From positions 1 to 22,209 of the forward strand of contig MPUH01001169.1 in the NCBI GenBank assembly GCA_001970955.1: DNA of 22,209 bases, read 5' to 3'. Position numbers and translations under genes: made by a program. Origin of the DNA: Stentor coeruleus. Taxonomy: Eukaryota; Ciliophora; Heterotrichea; Heterotrichida; Stentoridae. The stretch's first letter is position 1, and each line of letters starts with the position of its first letter. This document shows, piece after piece, positions 9,708 to 18,436 of this stretch. Under the pieces are notes generated by a model that was given only the letters and a program-made list of their open reading frames with translations, was not told the origin of the DNA and made no database searches.

Positions 9708-10905
9708 TACAAATAGTTTATAAGGAATAAGGATGAAAGATTTTAATAGAGTTAAAAGTATTAATTAGGCAAGGTTATTAAAAGTTGTTTAAGGTTTTTT
9801 GTTACTGTGAAAATTGTTTGAAATTTTATAAATGCTTGATTTTTTATAATTTTTGAGTTTAATTAATAGGTAAAGTTTATGAAGTTTGTTAAGGATTTTT
9901 TTAGGTCGGTGGATGTTGGGTTTTGATTGTATAGAGAGACTGTTAAAGTATTGTTTGTTAGGTATTTTGATATATATAAGCATTGGTTGGAGAAGCTTTT
10001 GTTGCAGAGTTTTTAAGAAATTTTTAGTGATTTGGCTGGATGATTTTGGAATAGGTTGTAGCTATTAGATTTTTTTTTTTCATTAGAGTTAAGAGATTAT
10101 AGGATAGTTTTTTAGTTTGTAGTTTAAAGATAAACAAATTTCTTTGTGTTTTTATGCAAAAAGAATAACAATTGTTGATTAAAACTTACAAGGTCAAGCT
10201 ATGATCCCAACTTTAAACATATCTTGAGTGAATTTTTATTTTAAAACTCAGTTTTATTAACATTTTGAAAGATGTAATAGATTTATGTTGCAAAGTAACT
10301 ATTAAAGAACAGATTTAGATTAAAAAAATATTTTTAGTTGATATTCAAGCAAGAATATAGCTTATAATTTTATGATTCATAATAACTCTCTTATTATCAA
10401 TGAAGTATTTATAAAAAAACCAAATAAGCATACTTAAATATCTGTTCATTTCTGCAATTTATAATTTTAAGGTCACAGTACTGATATTTTAAATAAATAT
10501 CTGCATATCTTTAATTTTTTATATTTTTATAGATGTATGATCATTGCATAATAAAACACTGGTATTTTCTTTCTTATATAAAGTTTATAAGCCTAATGTT
10601 TAAATTTATAATTTCAGATGATTTCTTAAAAGTTTTAGCCTTTAATATTTTATAGTATGATTAGTTAAATTTAACTATGCTTCTGTTTTAATAGGCCTTA
10701 AACCAGCATCCACTTATTTGAAATACACTAAAAAGCCCCAAAAAAATAATCATCCATTAATATCTTATTTCTACTCATCCCTTAACACAAACTCCATCTC
10801 TAAAACCTAACTTTTACCATAATCACATTCAAAATTACCTACACTTATCCCAATCTCCCTATCAAAACAACCAATATCTCACCCATAATATTTAAGTAAC
10901 TATTC
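9708..10905. other. Spacer, G-rich then mixed then C-rich
   Basis: 9901-9960 has 19 G and 2 C. 10741-10860 has 36 C and no G. The middle (about 10100-10700) is mixed AT-rich sequence with no intact frame. A short stop-flanked stretch on + near 10197-10240 reads RSSYDPNFKHILSEFLF, which may be chance. No tRNA was recognised. Confidence 0.55.
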
Positions 10906-11088
10906 TTAATGATTAGCTTTCATCTTATTCTTTGCCTGTTCCCACAAAACTTTCACACTTTCTTCATCTTTCTGAATCTTGCTGAGTATTTCAATTCTCT
11001 TATAATAATAAAAGCGAGAAAAGCTTCCTATGCCAAATCCTGACCCAAACAGAAGAATTTTTAACCCTAAGCTTCTAAAAAAAGCCAT
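10906..11088 (-). CDS. Small single-pass membrane protein, ATP synthase subunit e-like
   Basis: A 60-residue protein beginning MAFFRSLGLK. I start it at 11088 rather than further upstream because the longer frame would overlap the end of the neighbouring gene and is poor-quality sequence. A hydrophobic segment (about 7-24) contains G15-x-G17-x-G19-x-G21, which includes a GxxxG dimerisation motif. It is followed by RFYYYKR and a charged helical tail (IEILSKIQKDEESVKVLWEQAKNKMK). Subunit e of mitochondrial F1Fo-ATP synthase has this size and plan: N-terminal GxxxG membrane helix, then a charged coiled tail, acting in dimer formation. The match is by architecture only, so another small mitochondrial or ER membrane protein is possible. 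The stop is TAA. Confidence 0.5.
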   Translation of the reverse strand: MAFFRSLGLKILLFGSGFGIGSFSRFYYYKRIEILSKIQKDEESVKVLWEQAKNKMKANH

Positions 11089-11134
11089 AATTATTATTAT
11101 GCATTTTATATAGTCATCTGAGATTACTATAAAA

Positions 11135-11746
11135 TTATTTTGGTAAAGCCGTGATATTGTTAAGACGATAATTGAAAATATCCCCATCTTGTCGTATGAT
11201 TATATATTTTTTCAAGTCAATCTGCAGAATTTCTTCTTCTAATTTTATATGTTTATTCCCAGATTTTCGGTATACATAGCGGTGAACCATATTGTATAAC
11301 CATTCGTATTTTTCTATTTTAGGTAAAGACTGCTCGTCGCATTGGATGTGGATTTTGCCTACTTTCATTTCGATGTATCTGCCTGAAGAGCTTTCACAGT
11401 ATCTGAATTCATTAATTAAATTCCCTCCTGATTTACAATGATTATAAAGGAAGTTCGCGCACTCAATTTCTCCTTGTTCTTTGCTTATAAAGTTACTTAG
11501 CTTTATTCTTTTAATACTCTTTTTGCCTTCTTTAATAACAAATGACTCTCCATCAAACTCAACTTTTCCTATAGGTTTACCTCCAATCCACAATCCAATC
11601 AAAGGTTCTCTTTTCTCATTCATCTCTTTACTGATCTTTTTCCCCATATATACACCTTGCGTGTTATGAGTAAGGCTAAAAAGATTAAAATTGCATAGTG
11701 ATAAGCGGAACACTTGGAATAATTTCATAGTATTCTCTAATATCAA
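11135..11746 (-). CDS. Degenerate HNH/AP2-type nuclease-like protein
   Basis: Up to 203 residues. The C-terminal part follows the plan of HNH proteins paired with AP2-like modules: GRYIEMKVGKIHIQCDEQSLPKIEKYEWLY, then HRYVYRKSGNKHIKLEEEIL, then YIIIRQDGDIFNYRLNNI. The last corresponds to the usual VDH-NGD-DNR-NL motif, but the catalytic Asp-His pair is replaced by Arg-Gln and the LHR position by KLE, so nuclease activity is unlikely. A Lys-rich stretch near 75-112 may be the AP2-like piece. Possible starts are ATG 11746, 11728 (MKLFQVFRL) or 11647 (MGKKISKEM); the first two add a hydrophobic/basic leader that could be mitochondrial targeting. It is divergent to the FHA gene, 67 bases away. 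The family call is from motif shape and is tentative. Confidence 0.5.
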   Translation of the reverse strand: MILENTMKLFQVFRLSLCNFNLFSLTHNTQGVYMGKKISKEMNEKREPLIGLWIGGKPIGKVEFDGESFVIKEGKKSIKRIKLSNFISKEQGEIECANFLYNHCKSGGNLINEFRYCESSSGRYIEMKVGKIHIQCDEQSLPKIEKYEWLYNMVHRYVYRKSGNKHIKLEEEILQIDLKKYIIIRQDGDIFNYRLNNITALPK

Positions 11747-11813
11747 TCATTTTAATAGTAAAACTCGTTATTGAAAAAATATTAATTTTTCAAAATCGTA
11801 AGTTTATTATATT

Positions 11814-12863
11814 ATGATGACTGATACCTAGTAATTTTTATACAGTCTTGAGATCAGAACCCTAACATGGCCTAGAGAAACTCATAATTTATTCGATTAT
11901 GAAGCTAAAAACCTTATTAAGCTCACCCAACACTCAGATAATACATGTGTGTTGTATAGGTCAGGAGATAGATGCTTTATAAATGATTTTCCTTCTGATT
12001 GCTTATTAGATACTGTTAGTTTGATCTCTATAGGGAAAACTGATGATATGTTTATGGTTCAACAAACTGGACCTTCTCCAATTTATCAAATGTGGATTGT
12101 TATAAAGTATTTACCAGGCTCAAGTTATGAGATGAAAGAAGGAGATGTATTTAAATTAGGTCGAGAAACTTTAAGAGTTAAAAAAATCAGCTCTGAGATC
12201 GAGCAAGGACAGAGCTGGGCTGAAATCCCTGAGACTCCTGGGGAGAAAATCTGCAAAATCTGTTGCTCAGAAGAGTTTTCCGAAGATGACCCTCTAGTAT
12301 CTTTATGTAAATGCTCCGGAACAATGAAATACATTCATTTCACATGTCTTAAAAACTGGCTCAAAAGCAAAGTTACAACAAAAGCTCTAGGTAATGTTAG
12401 CACCTATCAATGGAGTGATTTCATCTGTGAACTTTGTAAAGAACCATTACCTGAAATGTTCCAATTCAAAGGTAAAACCCTATCTTTATTAGAAATCAAT
12501 TATCCAACAACTCCTTATATAATACTAGAAGATGTTAAAGCTGATGAACCACATCAACAAATTTTATATGTTATCGGCCTTGAAGAAAGTCAAAGTATAA
12601 ATATTGGTAGAGGGACTGACTCTGAGATAAAATTATCAGACATATCAGTAAGTCGTTTTCATGCAAAGATAAAATTTACTAGTAATGCTTTTTATATACA
12701 AGATAACAAGTCAAAATTCGGCACTTTAGTTGGTGTATGTAAGAACTTGCCTTTAATACTTGGTAGTGAAATTACTATGCAAGTAAATAGAACTTTGATA
12801 ACTTTGGTAGTGAAAAGGCCTTGGAAATGTTGCCAGAAAAAGAAAATCATGCCGATGAGTTAA
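11814..12863 (+). CDS. RING-CH plus FHA domain protein
   Basis: A 344-residue protein in two exons, 11814-11830 and 11846-12863, with a 15-nt intron between. Splicing gives MMTDTYLEIRTLTWPRE... and adds 40 residues before the long open frame, which otherwise has no ATG near its beginning. Residues ~41-120 contain an FHA-like piece (MKEGDVFKLGRETLRVK). RING-CH ligands follow: C142, C145, C160, C162, H170, C173, C200 and C203. A C-terminal FHA domain lies at about 246-328 with the signatures INIGRG, SVSRFHAKI and DNKSKFGT; the GR, S-RFH and N residues for phosphothreonine binding are present. No membrane segment is seen. It is probably a soluble E3 ligase recruited to phosphoproteins, an architecture I associate with ciliates. 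GAA1 follows 25 bases downstream on the same strand. The ATG at 11817 is an equally possible start. Confidence 0.87.
11831..11845 (+). other. 15-nt spliceosomal intron in the RING-CH/FHA gene
   Basis: GTAATTTTTATACAG: GTA donor, TA at 9-10, AG acceptor. It lies in phase 2: TA before the intron and T after form TAT (Tyr). If retained, TA plus G makes an immediate TAG stop. Confidence 0.85.
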
Positions 12864-12888
12864 TTTAGTACATATTTTAAGATATAAA

Positions 12889-14307
12889 ATGCTTAGATAT
12901 AAGGTTTATGCGGTAGTCACACACCCGAAATTCCCAGTTGTAGCTTTTTATCTAAGTCTTTTGTTGTATTGTTTAGGGTGGTATGCTCTTTGTAACCCTG
13001 GGTTAATATCAAAACCTGCATATTTGAACTCAAATGCTTATAACCCAACATATCAAAGTGCTTTAATAGATAATTATGTTTCATCGAAAAGCATGAAAGA
13101 ATTTATCCAGTGGAATGGGACTGATGTGTATTATGCTCATATTAGAGCTCCAAGAACTATAGGTAAAGATTGTTTGGTCTTACTTTTCTCATATGGCCAA
13201 GGGAGGATTGGTGAAGAGCTCGCTTTATCCATAAAACGTTATATGGAATCTCAAACATGGGGAGGGGATTTGCTTATAATTCTATACAAAAACGAGCCCT
13301 ACGCAAAAAGTTTCCGTAATTTTTACAATTGGGCCGAGGGGAGATTTGGAGTTTTCCGAGGGTTTTTTGATTTTGATATCAGTGAACCTTACTCGTATAT
13401 CACTATTTCAGGTGAAGGGATGAATGGTATTCAGACTGATTTGGATCAAGTTGAAATTGTCAATATAATTGCATCAAAATCTGGACTTCATTATACTTAT
13501 CCAATACCTGTTAAAAACCTAATAGAGAATTTAGAATATTCACTGAGGACTTGGATTAATCTTTTAGATGGGAATGTGCATAATCCACATTCTTATTTAC
13601 TGAATAGAAACCAACATGCTATAAAAATATATTCAAGTCTAGTAAAAAGACGTCAATCTTTAGATCCTTTGGCTGTTTTAAAACTAATAGAAATGATTAT
13701 TAGGTCTTTTACTAGTTGTGAAGAAAAACTTCATTTTGGGATATATTTTTTTTACTATTCTGCACCTAAACTTATAGTCCCATTATCTCATTATGCTTAT
13801 ATTCTTGTATCATTTGCCGTTGCGCTTATGTTTCAAGCTACGCTTATACTTAGAGAACATCCATGGGAAGCTAAAGGGGCTATTTTTACACTTTGGCCTT
13901 ATTTTATAGGGTATTTAGTTTATAAGCTTATCCTACCACAATGTGGGAATGATATTTCTTCAGTCAAACTTCTTTTGTTGTTACTAGGGATTATTCCTTG
14001 TAAAAAAACTTTAACATACAAAGCTTATTCGAATCTAGCACTTAGTACATCTATAGCTATTATGGGGATTAGCAACTTCCCTATAGGTCTTTTTCTTGCG
14101 ATTATTGTCCCTTTTAAAATACTTATTAAACCTTATAGGTCAGTTTTTATACTAAGCTTATTACTTGGAATTATTTTAGCTTTATCTTTACAGGTCGACT
14201 TTAAAAACATAGCTGAAGTAGAAAGTTGCTCTGGACATCGGCTATTAGGATATGCTTTAATTGCTCTGTTTCCTAACATATGCCATATTTTGAATTCTTT
14301 TGCATAG
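12889..14307 (+). CDS. GPAA1: GPI transamidase subunit GAA1 (GPAA1)
   Basis: A 472-residue ER membrane protein. GAA1 helps present the GPI lipid and the proprotein to the transamidase that attaches GPI anchors. The N-terminus has one membrane segment (about 15-35), followed by a large lumenal domain (about 36-290) with the GAA1 hallmarks GLISKPAYLNSNAYNP, WGGDLLIILYK and LDGNVHNPHSYLLNRNQHAIKIY. The lumenal fold is related to M28 peptidases. Several hydrophobic helices cover about 300-470. It is shorter than the human protein (about 620 residues), mainly in the C-terminal membrane part. The gene starts 25 bases after the RING-CH/FHA stop on the same strand, so it may share a promoter or have a very short leader. 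The stop is TAG. No intron is needed. Confidence 0.9.
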   Translation: MLRYKVYAVVTHPKFPVVAFYLSLLLYCLGWYALCNPGLISKPAYLNSNAYNPTYQSALIDNYVSSKSMKEFIQWNGTDVYYAHIRAPRTIGKDCLVLLFSYGQGRIGEELALSIKRYMESQTWGGDLLIILYKNEPYAKSFRNFYNWAEGRFGVFRGFFDFDISEPYSYITISGEGMNGIQTDLDQVEIVNIIASKSGLHYTYPIPVKNLIENLEYSLRTWINLLDGNVHNPHSYLLNRNQHAIKIYSSLVKRRQSLDPLAVLKLIEMIIRSFTSCEEKLHFGIYFFYYSAPKLIVPLSHYAYILVSFAVALMFQATLILREHPWEAKGAIFTLWPYFIGYLVYKLILPQCGNDISSVKLLLLLLGIIPCKKTLTYKAYSNLALSTSIAIMGISNFPIGLFLAIIVPFKILIKPYRSVFILSLLLGIILALSLQVDFKNIAEVESCSGHRLLGYALIALFPNICHILNSFA

Positions 14308-14817
14308 ATTAGATTTTTAGATAAGTATTATTTTTATGTTAAATATTAGGATTAGTCATTATGTGTTTGAGGATGTTTTATTAGCAAATATTTTTATGTA
14401 ATTTTTTACTAAAAGCACTGGTCAATAGGCTTAATTTATGATTGTCTTTATAATGAACTACATTTTTGATTTTGTATAAACAGAGATGGCTAATGAAATA
14501 TTGTAGTTTTTTTGATATACTAGGCTTTAGGGTTATTTTATAAGGAGAGGTTTTTAAAGGATTTTTCTTGTATAGAATATATTAAAACCTTTTTTTATAT
14601 TTTATTACTAAGTAGCCCAATAGAAATATGTATTTAAACTATATCTGAGCCTCTATTAGAAATAATCATCTCTTAAAAGTTTTTTCTAAACAGCGAAAAA
14701 GGATTTTAGGTCATGTTTTCATAATCCAAAAATAGTGTTTTTAATAACCTAAGATTATACTAATATTTTTAAAGTTTATTTCTTATAACCCTATTCTAAC
14801 ATGATATCATCTTATAA
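14308..14817. other. Spacer without recognised features
   Basis: AT-rich DNA between two + strand genes, G-biased at the left and weakly C-biased at the right. No frame, RNA gene or repeat was recognised. Confidence 0.6.
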
Positions 14818-15612
14818 ATGGAACTTGATATTGAAAGGATCAAGGCAGAAACAAAAAAAGACCTAGCCCGTAATAAAATAATCCTTCTTCTTTTATTCAC
14901 AAGCGGAGTTCTAGGGTTTTGGATCATCTCATCTTATGCCCCAGCACTAAGCCTTGAGGATAAAAAAATTATCTATCAAGTCCCAGCAAACCCAAAAATA
15001 CTAGCGATGATGTCTAAAGTAGTCCAGAAATACGCAGCACTTAACTTTTATTATGTGATTTTTGCTATTTCATACCTTTATATCCTACTTCATTCTTTTA
15101 GTATTCCAGGTCCTCCACTTATAAACATTTTAGTTGGAGCTTTATTTGGTTTTATCCCTAGTTTTATCCTTGTTCATATATGCAGTTTTATAGGAGCAAT
15201 TTTATGTTATGTGATTTTTGAGACTATTGGTAAAGGTATTGCTATTAGAATGTTTCCAAATGCAATTGTTAGAGTTCATAAGAAAGTTCAAGATAATAAG
15301 GATAATATGTTGTTTTATTTGTTATCTTTAAGAGTGACTCCTTTTATCCCGAAGTGGATGAGTAATATTTCAAGCCCGATTATTGGTGTCCCGATTAAGA
15401 CGTATGTGATTTCTACGGTTTTAGGACTTATGCCACATAATGTTATACATATCAATGCGGGTATTGCTATTAATTCTATGCAGGATTTTGGTTTGACATT
15501 GAATAATATATTATGTTTAGCTGGGTTGGGGTTATTGAGCTTGGTACCAACTTTGATATTTAAGAAAAAACAGGAAGAGAAAAAAGAGGAGAAAGAGAAA
15601 AAACAGGAGTAG
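14818..15612 (+). CDS. TMEM41-like VTT-domain (DedA superfamily) ER membrane protein
   Basis: A 264-residue multipass protein, the usual TMEM41A length. A basic N-terminus (1-20) precedes membrane segments at about 20-40, 76-93, 101-134, 165-180, 193-212 and 228-248. The VTT signatures are FSIPGPPLINILVGALFG (94-111) and LRVTPFIPKWMSNISSP-IIGVP (171-192), the two re-entrant half-helix regions with flanking helices. The close spacing LR-TPF-P-W--NI-SP is characteristic of TMEM41 rather than of bacterial DedA or TVP38. TMEM41B is an ER phospholipid scramblase acting in autophagosome and lipoprotein formation; the same activity is inferred here. The Lys/Glu-rich tail (249-264) ends in KKQE; a dilysine retrieval role is possible. 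The stop is TAG. Confidence 0.9.
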   Translation: MELDIERIKAETKKDLARNKIILLLLFTSGVLGFWIISSYAPALSLEDKKIIYQVPANPKILAMMSKVVQKYAALNFYYVIFAISYLYILLHSFSIPGPPLINILVGALFGFIPSFILVHICSFIGAILCYVIFETIGKGIAIRMFPNAIVRVHKKVQDNKDNMLFYLLSLRVTPFIPKWMSNISSPIIGVPIKTYVISTVLGLMPHNVIHINAGIAINSMQDFGLTLNNILCLAGLGLLSLVPTLIFKKKQEEKKEEKEKKQE

Positions 15613-15760
15613 TTTGGTTTATATGCTAATGATTAGAAGTTAATAGTTTTTTTTGGATTTAGTTTTGTTTGATGTCTTAATACCATTTTTTGCCAAAATT
15701 GTATTTGATTTTATTTATGATAATATGAAAAAACTTTTAATCTTAATAAACTATTTGTTA

Positions 15761-16072
15761 TTATTTACCAGACCTTCTGTTTTCAAAGTCTTGGAATACC
15801 TTGTCAAAAGTGCTTGCTTTTTTCAAAGATATAATCACTTTTGGTATGATTCTTGTTTGGTCATCACAATCTTGATTCAAAGCCAATGTATGGAAAGAGA
15901 CTAATTCAGCATAACCCCATGAAGTGAGTCTTCCACCTGCTATAATAACATTTTTGATTGAATCTCCAAGGCCATGAAGTTCAATATTTCCTTTATCTTT
16001 AAGCCCTTGTTTAGCTTCATTTACAAATATTGGGTAAGGTTTTTCTGCTCCAGCTCTGATCTCAATTGCCAT
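15761..16072 (-). CDS. Alba-domain nucleic-acid-binding protein
   Basis: A 103-residue protein that is almost entirely an Alba fold: KPYPIFVNEAKQGLKDKGNIELHGLGDSIKNVIIAGGRL is the beta-alpha-beta region with the conserved GLGDSI turn, and RIIPKVIISLKKA is the last strand. Eukaryotic Alba proteins bind RNA or DNA, as in RNase P/MRP subunits or translational regulators of protists. The short length and lack of RGG repeats suggest an Rpp20/Mdp2-like or plant Alba-2-like form, but this cannot be settled here. It is convergent with the TMEM41 gene, 148 bases away. The stop is TAA and no intron is needed. Confidence 0.8.
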   Translation of the reverse strand: MAIEIRAGAEKPYPIFVNEAKQGLKDKGNIELHGLGDSIKNVIIAGGRLTSWGYAELVSFHTLALNQDCDDQTRIIPKVIISLKKASTFDKVFQDFENRRSGK

Positions 16073-16699
16073 ACTTATATTATTAGAATATCAAAAAAAT
16101 AAATTTTTATAAGAGAATAAATTTTTTGTTTAAAAGGTAGGATTAGTTATATGATGATATAAAATAATCCATTTTGCTTATTGAAAAATAAGAGGTTCAG
16201 AGAAATTATGATGTAGTTGATATAATAAAATAGTAAAAAAGCCATAATCCATATGCTGAAAACAATTTTTCTTCATTATCACAAGTTTTATCTTAAAATA
16301 AATCCACTTTCATATAACTACCTACATTCCAAAATCCAGAAAAATAAAACTTTTTATTAAATCGCATCATCCAACCCCAGAACTATTTTTTTTTAAAAGA
16401 CATATTTCCTAACACAAAACATATCTTTACATTCATATACACAAATCTATCAACCATAAAACTACACATCTACCAACTATCATCATTCAAAACCAAGCAA
16501 CTTAATAAAAATACCACAAATCCATCTTCTCAAAAAATAACCCAAAATTTAATTTCCCAAATACACCTTCAAATCCTATCCCACTAATCCAATCTTCCTC
16601 TATCTTTTTTTCCTTTAATTTTTTTCCTTATTTCTCATATAAAATCCTCTTCAATCATCAACCCTCTAATCCAAACCTCAAAGATTAATAAAAATAACA
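16073..16699. other. Divergent spacer ending in an extreme C-rich tract
   Basis: 16441-16680 contains 71 C and a single G in 240 bases, directly 5' of the PP2A scaffold gene. The part next to the Alba gene (16080-16260) is mildly G-biased. As the region between two divergent starts it must hold both promoters, but no recognisable promoter motif was found. Confidence 0.6.
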
Positions 16700-18436
16700 A
16701 TGGGTAAAAACTAAACAGAGCCAAACGCTTTAGATCTTTTTAAAGAAGAAATGCTATCAGATGAAACCTACATCAAAGTGAACTGCATACACAGACTTAA
16801 AACAATCGCTACCGTAATGGGCCCTGATGCTGTCCGCATTCATCTTCTTCCATACCTATCAAGTATTATTAACATAGGTCTTCTACATGAAGAAGAAGAA
16901 GTTTTATTTGCCTTAGCAGAAGCTTTAGGTTCAATCTTCCCTTTCTTTCAAAATAATCCAGCTTCCCTTATTTCATCTTTAGAAACATTAGCATCTTTAG
17001 ACGAAACTGTAGTACGTGAACAAGCAGTAAGAACTTTAAATTCAATATCATCTTCATTATCAGATGCTGATGTTTCTAATCTATTAATTCCAATTGTCCT
17101 TAAACTTGCAGGTGCTGAAAATTTCTCAGCAAGAATTTCAGCTTGTTCACTTTTCACAGCTGCTTATCCAAGAGCTGGGGCGTTAAAAGAAAAACTTAGA
17201 AGCAAGTTTTTTGAATTAAGTCATGAAGATACACCTATGGTCAGAAGAGCTGCAGTTATTGAAGTAGGGCGTTTTGCTAAAGTTATAGAAAAAAACTTTG
17301 TTTTAAGTGATGTGATACCTGATTTTAAACTTCTTGCTCAAGATGAACAAGAGCAAGTAAGAATATTATGCTTGGATAGTTTGATTGATGTAGCAAAGCT
17401 TTTGACTAAAGATGAAAACAAACTTCATGTTTTACCTATAGTTTTAGTACTTGGAGATGATAAATCTTGGAAAGTTAGATATCATTTTGCTATTAAGTAT
17501 CATTCATTAGCTGAAGCTTTAGGAAAAGATATTAATGAGAGTTCATTAGTGCAAATTATTGTTCAATTACTTAAAGATAATGAAGCTGATGTTAAATGTG
17601 CAGCTTTGAAATCAGTTCAGTCTAGTTATTCAGTTTTTACTAAAGAGAGAATACAAAGTTTACTTATTCCAGCTATTGATGCTATAGTCCAAGATGCATC
17701 ATTACCACCTAAAGTTAAAAACAATTGTGCAGAAGCAATATCAGAAATGGCTAATTATGTAGGTAAAGATACATCAAGTAGTAGATTGACTCCAATGGTT
17801 ATGTCATTAATAAATGAAGAAAATTATGAAGTAAAACTTTCTATGATTAAAGGATTACACAAGTTAGCAGAAGTTATTGGAGCTGAGATTATATCCCCAA
17901 ATCTTTGTAGTATTTTAAATACTTTATCTAAAGATGTACCACAATGGAGAATACGTGAAGCAGTTATAATAGCATGTGTTGATATAACAAAATTCTTAGG
18001 TGATGAAATTTTTACTAGGTCTCTTCAAGATATTTTTTTTAATTTCCTTACTGATACAGTTAGTGAAGTTAGGCTAACTGGGATTATTAAACTTGGAGAA
18101 CTAGTAAGAATACTTGGAGATGATTGGGTTAATGCTGAGTTATATCCAAAACTTCAAGATATTTATCATCAAAAGAATTCAGTTATAAGGATAACTGTGC
18201 TTCATGCTTTGGCTAAATTGAATCTTACAGTTGATCAGCTTTCGACGATGGTTTATTTTGCTGCTAAGGATAATGTGGCAAATGTAAGACTTGTTCTTTG
18301 CAAGGTTATGAAGGAAATCGGCGCTAAAAATGATATTTCAGGGTTGAAAAAGTAAGACTTATTTAGTGTATTGCAGGAATTATGCAAGGATACAGATAAG
18401 GATGTAAGGTACTTTGCATTAGCTGCACTTAGGTAA
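16700..18436 (+). CDS. PPP2R1: Protein phosphatase 2A scaffold (A, PR65) regulatory subunit
   Basis: A 568-residue HEAT-repeat protein (human PR65 has 589) that holds the catalytic C and regulatory B subunits of PP2A. Three exons: 16700-16703, 16719-18351 and 18367-18436, joined by two 15-nt introns. The first splice gives MEPNALDLFKEEML and the last gives LKNVLQELCKDTDKDVRYFALAALR before TAA; that ending parallels the human C-terminal repeat. PR65 signatures along the protein include SLDETVVREQAV, SARISACSLFTAAYPR, DTPMVRRAA, DEQEQVRILCLDSL, DDKSWKVRYHFA and KDNVANVRLVLCKVMKEIG. About fifteen HEAT repeats are expected; intra-repeat Val-Arg positions recur throughout. Reading without splicing loses the first 17 and the last 22 or so residues. 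Confidence 0.95.
16704..16718 (+). other. 15-nt spliceosomal intron 1 of the PP2A scaffold gene
   Basis: GTAAAAACTAAACAG, one base after the start codon: exon 1 is only ATGG (4 bases of coding sequence). GTA donor, TA at 9-10, AG acceptor. If retained, the frame meets TAA within the intron. Confidence 0.88.
18352..18366 (+). other. 15-nt spliceosomal intron 2 of the PP2A scaffold gene
   Basis: GTAAGACTTATTTAG: GTA donor, TA at 9-10, AG acceptor. Phase 2; AA before and T after form AAT (Asn). Retention gives TAA at once. Splicing restores the last HEAT helix. Confidence 0.9.

Noticed and set aside
9789-10068. Overlapping open frames on both strands (9789-9983 minus, 9886-10068 plus)
   Set aside because: They lie in the G-rich flank of the DYRK gene, are low-complexity Lys/Ile/Asn or Leu/Gly/Phe-rich, and show no domain; the openness follows from skewed composition.
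10180-10215. GGTCAA...GATCCC stretch as a tRNA fragment
   Set aside because: No cloverleaf with acceptor and anticodon arms could be drawn around it.
11088-11187. Upstream extension of the small membrane protein (33 extra residues)
   Set aside because: It would overlap the end of the neighbouring gene and adds Ile-rich sequence without family support; the ATG at 11088 starts a compact subunit e-like protein.
15653-15904. 83-codon open frame on + overlapping the Alba gene
   Set aside because: No ATG at its beginning and mostly antisense to the conserved Alba coding sequence.
16700-16720. In-frame TAA after ATGGGTAAAAAC and after GLKK read as Gln (ciliate code 6)
   Set aside because: Both TAA codons fall within perfect 15-nt GTA...AG introns whose removal gives better PR65 sequence, and no other gene needs TAA or TAG as sense.
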